16,436 bases of DNA, from NCBI GenBank assembly GCA_040880285.1, contig JBBDIT010000060.1:1-16436 (forward strand), read 5' to 3'. The position numbers were made by a program, and so were the translations under genes. Below, one piece after another: positions 6,607 to 12,829 of this stretch (position 1 is its first letter; the number at the start of each line of letters is the position of its first letter). Source of the stretch: JANQJA01 sp040880285 (GTDB lineage Bacteria; Pseudomonadota; Gammaproteobacteria; Pseudomonadales; Azotimanducaceae). A model generated the notes under the pieces. It saw only the letters and a program-made list of their open reading frames with translations. It did no database searches and had not been told where the DNA came from.

Positions 6607-9600
6607 CTACTCCTGTGCTACCCACTTGTTGGTTGATACGGTGGTCATATTCCAGATGTACCCTGCTGAATCAGTCGAGCCCATATTCCAGATATAACCG
6701 TCACTCTCTGCCGAATTCATGTTCCAGATATAACCCGCACTGTCGCTATAGGCCATATTCCAAATGTAACCGTCAGTTTCGGTGCTATTCATGTTCCAGA
6801 TATAGCCATCGGTGTCGGTGGTATTCATGTTCCAGATATAACCGACAGAGTCGAAGCTGGCCATGTTCCAGATGTAGCCCGCAGAATCCGTACTCCCCAT
6901 GTTCCAGATATAGCCGCTGCTATCCGAAGATCCCATGTTCCAGATATAGCCAGTGCTTTCGGTGGAATTCATATTCCAGATGTAGCCCATATTCCAGATA
7001 TAGCCGTCACTTTCCGTGAAGGCCATGTTCCACACGAAACTCGCATTTTCCGGGTTCCCCATATTCCAGATGTAGCCATCTGACTCGGTCGTACCCATAT
7101 TCCAGATATAACCATCAGAGTCGGCCGAGGTCATATTCCAGATATAGCCATCGCTGTCGGCATCGTTCATATTCCAGATATAGCCCGAGTTGTCCGCACT
7201 CGCCATATTCCAGATGTAGCCCTTCTGTTCCAGTTCGGCCATGTTCCAGATATAACCGTTACTCTCGAAGTCGGCCATATTCCAGATGTAGCCATTTTGT
7301 TCGAGGCTGGTCATATTCCAGATGTAACCCATATTCCAGATATAGCCCACGTTCCAGATATTGGCCATGTTCCAGATATAACCGTCAGTCGATGTGGCAT
7401 CCGCCATATTCCAGATATAGCCGTCGGAGGTGGTCATATAAAAGTTGCCATCGGCATCCATATTGGCGGGACCACCATAGTGCTCGATACCAGCCAGATC
7501 CTTTTCAACATCGATACCAACATTCACACAACCGCTGGCATCACTGGTCACCGCATCCAGCGCGTTAATCAAACCTGCTCCTTGCTGGAAGAGACTATAG
7601 GCGAGGCTACCGTCTTCATTGGTCGCCGCCCTGGCAGACGCCATCAACCGGCATTTGATATCGTCCGGCGCCAGGTCCGGGTCGGCCTGCAGCATCAGTG
7701 CTGCGACACCACTTGCCACAGCGGAGGCCTGGGATGTACCTGACATGACAAAGAACATGGCTCCATCGTGGAAATCCGGGTGCTCTGCGGCGATATACGT
7801 ATCGTCCGCAACGATGCCGGTAATATGGCCTCCCGGGGCAACAATTTCCGGCTTCACAAACCCTTCCATGGTCGGACCGGACGAAGAGAACGTGGCCAGG
7901 TAATCGTCCGACTTGTCAAAGGGCGTGTAGTGGTCGGTCATCGCCCCCACTGTGACCACATAAGGCACATTGCCCGGTACCCCGACCGTCATCGGATCCG
8001 GACCAGAATTGCCGGAAGATACGACAACCACAATGCCTGCCTGCCAGGCTGCCATTACCGCGAGGTTCAATGGGTCTTGCCAATAATGTGACATCGGTGT
8101 GCCACTAAAGGAGAGGTTAAGCACCTTGATGTTGTACTCTTCCTTGTGCGCGATAACGTAGGCAATGCCACGGATCACATTCATGTAACTACCACGGCCC
8201 TGGTCGTCAAACGCTTTGACCACGACAAGGTCAGCATCCGGGGCAATTCCATGATACGCACCTGTCTCGTTGCGATCGTCATCAACCGAAGCCTCGGAAC
8301 TTGCCACCACACTCGCAATGTGCGAGCCGTGGCCGTTTTCGTCCGACTTTGGTACCGATGTGTAATTGGCAATTGCATCGTAGTAAGCAACGATGCGGTG
8401 ATCACCTTTGGTATTTTTATTCAGTGATTTGGTTTCCCAGATGCCTGTATCAATGATGGCAACACCTACGCCTTGACCCGTCAGTCCTGCCCTGTGTAAT
8501 TCATCCGCGTCAATGAGGCCTGGAAAAAATGTTTGTCGATGCTTGCCCTTGCCTTTCTCAGCCTCGACCAGTTTTCCAGCCGTCAGCACAGTCTGGTCGG
8601 CCACGATCGATACTACGTTGGGATTTCGCTGCAAACGACTTAGCTGCGCCCGCGTTAACCTGGTCCCAACGGCGTTGATCAGGCTGAGATCCGCCCTGGC
8701 ATCTGCACCGAGGGTTCCCAGCGTAATTTTGAGTCGTTCAAGATCCCTGGCGACAACAATAAAATCCCGGGTTCTCGCTTCAATGCCAGATGACCCGATC
8801 ATTGCCACCTGATGGTAGGCTTCCGATGCATTCCAGAGCGAGGGCGCGACATCGTCCCCAATCGAGTACCTCGGATCAGTCGTTACCGACGGTGTCGGCA
8901 TATAGCCGCCACCCGATGTCTCCTGGTCCCATAGATAGGCTGCTATATCAAATCGCTCCTGCCTGATGCCATCTCCATTGCTTACCGGCGTTTCCTCATC
9001 CCACAGATAACGCGCGAGCATGAGTTCGCTTACAGATTCCGTCACGGTTTCCTCGACCCAAAGATAACCAGGGTTCCCTGAATAACCGCTGCCGCCCCTG
9101 GTATCGCTTTCCTCGTCCCAGAGGTAACGCGCCATCATGACGCCACCGCTCGGCTCGGAACGGGGCGACTCTTCATCCCACAAATACCTTGCAAGAGTAG
9201 AAGTGACGTCCCTGTCATTCCCTTCCAGAAATCCTGGTCTAACATTACGTTCCGAGGCGTCGTCATCAAAAGAGACATCCTTGTCATTCCCTTCCATGTT
9301 CGGTAACAGTAGTCGCAACGGCGCAATGACACTCGTTCCATCTGCGCCGGTTTCCTCATCCCACAAGAACCTGGCAAGCAGGTTGCCGCCATTGCCGGGT
9401 TTCTCGTCTGCCTCGTCCCACAGGTAACGGGCGACAGGTATCGCTTCGGCAGGAATGGTGATGCCAGCAGGCTGCAGGGGTCGCGCCTGTTCGGTGAATT
9501 CTTGCGTAAATTCTGTCGATGGTGGATCCACCAGGATCTCACCGATCAAATCCTGTCGCACGTCAGCTCCCGCACAAAGCGAAAGCCCGGTCATCCAGAT

Positions 9601-9618
9601 TAGAAAGTTCCATTTCAT
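6607..9618 (-). CDS. Exported S8 (subtilisin-like) serine peptidase with N-terminal YLWDEE and C-terminal GYIWNM repeats
   Basis: This encodes 1003 residues. A short signal peptide ends near A18 (AGA-DV). Residues 63-234 carry seven copies of [AG]-x-[YF]LW-[DV]-[EQ]-E spread through a Gly/Ser/acid-rich region. Residues about 275-345 resemble an I9-type propeptide. The peptidase domain (about 375-690) has the full triad: D390 (VAIIDTGIW), H430 (NGHGSHIAS), S629 (SGTSQASA), with oxyanion N537 (SSGNSGP). Residues 731-991 consist of 24 GYIWNM-type repeats, mostly at a strict 12-residue period with Ser/Thr/Asp/Glu-rich linkers. It should be an active endopeptidase secreted to the periplasm or beyond; whether the repeats are cleaved substrates, a surface or matrix scaffold, or a folding element is unknown. 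The ATG at 9618 is chosen because GGAGAG lies 6 nt upstream and a signal peptide starts there; the in-frame ATG at 9642 spoils it. A sigma-54 promoter lies about 90 nt upstream of the start. Confidence 0.95.
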   Translation of the reverse strand: MKWNFLIWMTGLSLCAGADVRQDLIGEILVDPPSTEFTQEFTEQARPLQPAGITIPAEAIPVARYLWDEADEKPGNGGNLLARFLWDEETGADGTSVIAPLRLLLPNMEGNDKDVSFDDDASERNVRPGFLEGNDRDVTSTLARYLWDEESPRSEPSGGVMMARYLWDEESDTRGGSGYSGNPGYLWVEETVTESVSELMLARYLWDEETPVSNGDGIRQERFDIAAYLWDQETSGGGYMPTPSVTTDPRYSIGDDVAPSLWNASEAYHQVAMIGSSGIEARTRDFIVVARDLERLKITLGTLGADARADLSLINAVGTRLTRAQLSRLQRNPNVVSIVADQTVLTAGKLVEAEKGKGKHRQTFFPGLIDADELHRAGLTGQGVGVAIIDTGIWETKSLNKNTKGDHRIVAYYDAIANYTSVPKSDENGHGSHIASVVASSEASVDDDRNETGAYHGIAPDADLVVVKAFDDQGRGSYMNVIRGIAYVIAHKEEYNIKVLNLSFSGTPMSHYWQDPLNLAVMAAWQAGIVVVVSSGNSGPDPMTVGVPGNVPYVVTVGAMTDHYTPFDKSDDYLATFSSSGPTMEGFVKPEIVAPGGHITGIVADDTYIAAEHPDFHDGAMFFVMSGTSQASAVASGVAALMLQADPDLAPDDIKCRLMASARAATNEDGSLAYSLFQQGAGLINALDAVTSDASGCVNVGIDVEKDLAGIEHYGGPANMDADGNFYMTTSDGYIWNMADATSTDGYIWNMANIWNVGYIWNMGYIWNMTSLEQNGYIWNMADFESNGYIWNMAELEQKGYIWNMASADNSGYIWNMNDADSDGYIWNMTSADSDGYIWNMGTTESDGYIWNMGNPENASFVWNMAFTESDGYIWNMGYIWNMNSTESTGYIWNMGSSDSSGYIWNMGSTDSAGYIWNMASFDSVGYIWNMNTTDTDGYIWNMNSTETDGYIWNMAYSDSAGYIWNMNSAESDGYIWNMGSTDSAGYIWNMTTVSTNKWVAQE
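6610..6614 (-). promoter_or_regulatory. Ribosome binding site AGGAG that decides the kinase start
   Basis: AGGAG, overlapping the last sense codons of the peptidase gene, stands 5 nt before the GTG at 6604. This spacing favours 6604 over the in-frame GTGs at 6625 and 6481 as the kinase start, and implies that terminating peptidase ribosomes could re-initiate on the kinase. Confidence 0.6.
6646..7428 (-). repeat. Coding tandem repeat: 24 GYIWNM-type units, 36-nt period
   Basis: In-frame array encoding residues 731-991 of the S8 peptidase. Twenty-two units read exactly GYIWNM; two are degenerate (NIWNV and SFVWNM). The usual spacing is 12 residues (36 nt), with six-residue insertions where units abut directly (residues 753-769 and 872-883). 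The DNA of the units differs mostly by synonymous changes (TAT/TAC for Tyr, AAT/AAC for Asn, ATC once ATT). Selection therefore appears to hold the peptide sequence, and the array is not a fresh slippage expansion. Linkers are short and rich in Ser, Thr, Asp and Glu. Confidence 0.95.
8917..9432 (-). repeat. Coding interspersed repeat: seven YLWDEE-type motifs
   Basis: Residues 63-234 of the S8 peptidase contain ARYLWDEA, ARFLWDEET, ARYLWDEES (twice), GYLWVEET, ARYLWDEET and AAYLWDQET at irregular spacing (about 18-60 residues apart). A weaker LWNASE follows near 261. The core [YF]-L-W-[DV]-[EQ]-E resembles the C-terminal Y-I-W-N core, so the two ends of the protein carry related aromatic motifs with opposite charge character (acidic versus neutral). 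Confidence 0.9.
9205..9294 (-). repeat. Pair of EGND[KR]DV duplications in the peptidase N-terminal region
   Basis: Residues 109-115 (EGNDKDV, 9274-9294) and 132-138 (EGNDRDV, 9205-9225) are near-identical, and the underlying DNA shares TCATTCCCTTCCA on the plus strand. This is a second, minor repeat family inside the YLWDEE region, probably from a local duplication. Confidence 0.75.
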
Positions 9619-9624
9619 GCGCGT

Positions 9625-9630
9625 CTCTCC
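9625..9630 (-). promoter_or_regulatory. Ribosome binding site GGAGAG of the S8 peptidase gene
   Basis: GGAGAG ends 6 nt before the ATG at 9618. It selects this start over the ATG at 9642, which would place the site inside the coding sequence and add eight residues before the signal peptide. Confidence 0.7.
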
Positions 9631-9719
9631 GGCCCAAGGCATTTTGGTTATTTTTCATACGAAATCTCACAATCATGCACCAGCATTCACAAATTGCGAA
9701 ATCCCGACGGGACTAATAA

Positions 9720-9735
9720 TGCACTTCCCGTGCCA
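9720..9735 (-). promoter_or_regulatory. Sigma-54 (-24/-12) promoter for the peptidase-kinase-phosphodiesterase block
   Basis: On the minus strand the sequence TGGCACGGGAAGTGCA matches the RpoN consensus TGGCAC-N5-TTGCA with one mismatch (GTGCA for TTGCA). The invariant GG (9734-9733) and GC (9722-9721) are separated by exactly 10 nt, as required. Transcription would start near 9709, leaving a leader of about 90 nt before the ATG at 9618. The neighbouring upstream gene encodes a GAFTGA-containing sigma-54 activator, which strengthens the call. Confidence 0.8.
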
Positions 9736-9749
9736 ATGACAACAATTCA

Positions 9750-9781
9750 TTTATACTATTGTTTTAACTAGGTTTTATACT
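9750..9781. repeat. Direct repeat TTTATACT x2 in the AT-rich promoter-upstream region
   Basis: TTTATACT occurs at 9750-9757 and again at 9774-9781, 24 bp apart, between the sigma-54 promoter and the larger dyad. A second short direct repeat, TTAGGA, occurs at 9781-9786 and 9791-9796. The AT-richness would suit DNA bending between an activator site and the promoter. No clear IHF consensus was found, so the role is unknown. Confidence 0.35.
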
Positions 9782-9805
9782 TAGGAGAGATTAGGAAGGA
9801 AATTT

Positions 9806-9849
9806 ATGGCGAAGAAAATGCGTGGAAAACCTCCATTTATTTCCGCCAT
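9806..9849. promoter_or_regulatory. Imperfect 44-bp dyad, candidate upstream activator site for the sigma-54 regulator
   Basis: Two 20-bp arms flank an AAAA centre (9826-9829). The outer hexamers ATGGCG (9806-9811) and CGCCAT (9844-9849) are perfectly complementary, and 13 of 20 arm positions match without gaps. The centre lies about 120 bp upstream of the predicted sigma-54 start site, the usual distance for enhancer sites. On the minus strand it could also form a hairpin after the regulator gene, but no T run follows, so a terminator is less likely. Confidence 0.5.
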
Positions 9850-9868
9850 TTATATCATAAAAGGAAAA

Positions 9869-12751
9869 TTATGACGCCTCGCTGACCATTTTCCGATAGG
9901 TCGGCAGGGATACTCCCATCAGGGCTGCTGCATCGCTTTTGTTCAGGCGCCTGGCTTCAAGTTCTCGCAAAAGTGCGCTTGAAACCACATCAAGCACGGG
10001 TTGGCGCCGAACCCTTGAAAGCTCAATGAGTTGATTGATCATGCGGGCGATGGGCTCGCTGTGGCGCGGACGATCGTGAACCGAACTGGTTTCTCGCAAT
10101 TTTGCGACCTTGCGCCTTAAGGTCGTCTCTGGAATGCCGAGGGTCGTCGCTGCGCGATTCAATACATCTGCGTTCAAGGCAAGCGTGGTCAGTATCACGT
10201 CTTCTTCCAACCATTGGGCCAGCGGTGGCAGGTCCGCATTTGAAAGACTCGTATCCACCAGTTGGCTGAGCCAGGACTCCAGCGTGTCTAATTCAGCCGG
10301 TTCTTCGCGACCGGATTCGCCGCTCGCATCCGGGAACAAGCCCAGGTGAATACTACTTACCTGTGAATCCCGGCATAAAATTACGGCGCGGTTGATCACA
10401 TTCATCAGTTCCCTGATATTACCTGGCCAGGGTTGCTGGACCAGCGCGCGTTCTGCCTCGCTGGTAAACCCTGAAATGGACTTGTTGTATTGGTGGGCAT
10501 AATGATCCAGATAGTGCCTTGCCAACAGCAGGACATCACCCTCGCGCTCCCTTAGCGGCGGGGTTTGGATACTAAACACATTGAGTCGGTAATAAAGGTC
10601 CTCGCGGAACTTGCCTTCGCTTATCAATGATTCCAGGTCCCGGTTGGTTGCAGCCAACACCCGGGTATCGACGGTTTCATATTTATTACTACCCACCGCC
10701 GCGACCTCGTGCTCTTGCACAAACCGAAGCAGCTTCACTTGCACATCGAGCGGCAATTCCCCAACTTCATCGAGTAAGATGGTTCCACCCTTTGCCTCTT
10801 TCAATCGCCCGGAGAAGTGGCGATCCGCGCCGGTAAACGCACCTTTAACGTGGCCAAACAATTCACTCTCAATAAGACTGCCCACCACTGCACCACAGTC
10901 GACAATAACAAACGGATGGTTGCTGCGATGACTGGCCTGATGGATCGCACGAGCCAGTTTCTCCTTACCGGTACCGGATTCACCCATAATCAGGACCGTG
11001 GCATCTGTTGGCCCTACCAGATTGACGCTTTCCATGATGCTTTCCATCCGGGGTGAGCGGTATACAATCTCGCTCTCGGGTAGGTCTGGCGACACGCTGG
11101 TGGTTTCATTGTCGGATGCGAACCGCGCGGCAAAATAACTGATCAGTGTCTGCAGGAACTCAACTTCCGTTGTTGCCAACTGCTCCCGGGACTCTATGTA
11201 AAGCACCTTGTTACCGGCGAGGGCAAACAGGTAACGATCGCGGTACTGTGCAAAGCTGTCTGCGCCAGGAGACAGGTTGTGGATTCGTCCAAAATCTTCC
11301 TGCGTCAGCGAAAGGTCACCAACGCCGTAAAACTCCTCTTGCCCGTCGATCGCTCCAGCGATGGATGCAATGGAATCGGCGCGGCTTTCCAGCAGAGCAA
11401 CCTTGCTAAAATCAAACGAGTGCAGCAGGTGATGAGAGAGCTTGTCAGCCAGGGTTTCTTCATCGGATGACTTGACTACCACGTTCATCACATTCCAGAG
11501 CAATACGAGGTTGTGATATTCCCTTTGCCGGTCTTCCTGTCCCGCGGTAACAATCGGTTGTTCCGACTTGTCACTCCAGGAAATTACGCGACTGCCACCA
11601 CTTTCCCTTGCCACATTCAGTGCCCAACTGGCTCGCCGGAACAATTCAAAAGGTTGTTGGTCGCCCGACGTCGTCGAGGACAATCCAATACTGAACACCA
11701 GGTGGCCATCGCTACCTTCAAGATGTTTCAAGGCTCGCAATATAGACTGGGCGATTTGTTGGCCTTCGCTGGTTGCCGTATAGGGCATGCTTACCGACAG
11801 TTGGTTATCACCGAAGCGACTGACCAGATCTGTGGCACGTAACATCTGGTTCAGTTTGGAGGTTACGCTGGCCATGATAACGGCGTCCGGTGACCCATCA
11901 ATCACATCGACAGCAATCAGCAGCTGGCACATTGTCGATTCGCTGGGTGAAAGGCGATCCGCACCCAAATTGGCCATTAATTCTTCCGGCCTCGCCAACA
12001 TTTCGACCGGATCATGAATGCGCGAGAGCTCTCGCAGGATCATCACGCCGCCCGATTCCATGGGCCCGACTATCCCGTCCACCAGATTGGGCAGATCCTC
12101 ATTTGAACTGATGATAAATGGTGCGAGCTTGGTGACTTCATGACTCTGCAAGGCAAGAGATATCTTCCTGCCCACCGATGAGTCACCATCCAGCGAGAAG
12201 ATATCGAGCCAGGGTTGACCTATCACCGAGCGTCGCTGCACATGGAACAATCGCTCGGCATCGCTATTGAGGTCGGTAATCTCTCCGTTGTGATTGACAA
12301 ATACAAGGGCACTGCCAATACAGGTTAACGCGGTTTGGAGCAATTGCTGGGTTTCCCTCAATTCCCGTTCAATGTTGAACTTGTAGAGGGCCATTTCGAT
12401 CGTAATCTGGAGTTCGCGGTTTTCAACCGGTTTGATGATGTATCCATAAGGCGTCACCGCCTTGGCGCGAGCAACCGTGTCCTCGTCGGAATAGGCTGTC
12501 AAAAAAACAACTGGCACATCCAGATCGCGTTGGATTGACTGCGCGACCTCGATACCGTCTTCATCATCCTTCAAGTGGATATCAGTCAGCAGTAAGTCCG
12601 GTCTGGTTTCCAATGCAAGGTCAATACCACTTCGCCCATAGGCAATGCCAACTACTTCATAGCCCATGTTGGTAAGGCGACTCTTCAATTCACGGGCTAC
12701 GAGTGCCTCATCTTCGATGATGAAAATTTTATATTTTATTTTATCCGGCAT
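9869..12751 (-). CDS. Sigma-54 enhancer-binding response regulator: REC-PAS-GGDEF*-GAF-like-AAA+-Fis-Fis
   Basis: This encodes a 960-residue cytoplasmic transcription activator. The receiver is at residues 8-125 with E13/D14, phospho-acceptor D57 (LLTDIHL), T85 and K107. A PAS-like region (about 133-245) leads to a degenerate GGDEF domain (about 270-392), where GGDEF is replaced by GDNQL (314-318) but the RxxD motif R305-D308 remains. A GAF-like linker (about 410-545) precedes the sigma-54 AAA+ domain (about 562-800): Walker A GESGTGKE (590-597), GAFTGA (637-642), Walker B LLDEVGE (D661, E662), FREDLYYRL (R716, R722) and WPGNIREL. Two Fis-type helix-turn-helix units follow (about 847-885 and 918-956), which is unusual. 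It should remodel RpoN-RNA polymerase after phosphorylation and possibly c-di-GMP binding. The sigma-54 promoter just downstream is its obvious target. The ATG at 12751 has only a weak AAAAAG upstream. The gene lies 78 nt after malate synthase on the same strand, with no terminator seen between them. Confidence 0.95.
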   Translation of the reverse strand: MPDKIKYKIFIIEDEALVARELKSRLTNMGYEVVGIAYGRSGIDLALETRPDLLLTDIHLKDDEDGIEVAQSIQRDLDVPVVFLTAYSDEDTVARAKAVTPYGYIIKPVENRELQITIEMALYKFNIERELRETQQLLQTALTCIGSALVFVNHNGEITDLNSDAERLFHVQRRSVIGQPWLDIFSLDGDSSVGRKISLALQSHEVTKLAPFIISSNEDLPNLVDGIVGPMESGGVMILRELSRIHDPVEMLARPEELMANLGADRLSPSESTMCQLLIAVDVIDGSPDAVIMASVTSKLNQMLRATDLVSRFGDNQLSVSMPYTATSEGQQIAQSILRALKHLEGSDGHLVFSIGLSSTTSGDQQPFELFRRASWALNVARESGGSRVISWSDKSEQPIVTAGQEDRQREYHNLVLLWNVMNVVVKSSDEETLADKLSHHLLHSFDFSKVALLESRADSIASIAGAIDGQEEFYGVGDLSLTQEDFGRIHNLSPGADSFAQYRDRYLFALAGNKVLYIESREQLATTEVEFLQTLISYFAARFASDNETTSVSPDLPESEIVYRSPRMESIMESVNLVGPTDATVLIMGESGTGKEKLARAIHQASHRSNHPFVIVDCGAVVGSLIESELFGHVKGAFTGADRHFSGRLKEAKGGTILLDEVGELPLDVQVKLLRFVQEHEVAAVGSNKYETVDTRVLAATNRDLESLISEGKFREDLYYRLNVFSIQTPPLREREGDVLLLARHYLDHYAHQYNKSISGFTSEAERALVQQPWPGNIRELMNVINRAVILCRDSQVSSIHLGLFPDASGESGREEPAELDTLESWLSQLVDTSLSNADLPPLAQWLEEDVILTTLALNADVLNRAATTLGIPETTLRRKVAKLRETSSVHDRPRHSEPIARMINQLIELSRVRRQPVLDVVSSALLRELEARRLNKSDAAALMGVSLPTYRKMVSEAS

Positions 12752-12829
12752 CTTTTTATTGGAGGTCGCCCGATTGGTTCTATGTCTCTCAACCTACCAG
12801 ATGCGCCAAACAATACAAGCACGCATGTT

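Noticed and set aside
6646..7428. CRISPR-like array of regularly spaced repeats with a 36-nt period
   Set aside because: The repeats are in frame within the S8 peptidase, vary synonymously, and have 18-nt linkers encoding similar Ser/Thr/acid residues. There is no palindromic repeat, no unique 30-nt spacer and no cas gene.
9559..9618. Lipoprotein signal (LSLC) in the S8 peptidase N terminus
   Set aside because: The residue before Cys is Leu rather than Gly, Ala or Ser, which fits the lipobox poorly. An AGA signal peptidase I site just after is more likely.
9806..9849. Rho-independent terminator after the sigma-54 activator gene
   Set aside because: The hairpin has several mismatches and is followed on the minus strand by AAATTTCC rather than a T run.
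9806..9874. Tiny 22-codon plus-strand ORF with a strong AGGAAGG upstream
   Set aside because: It coincides with the 44-bp dyad and overlaps the stop of the activator gene, so its ATG is explained by the ATGGCG arm. The Lys-rich product has no recognisable feature, though translation is not excluded.
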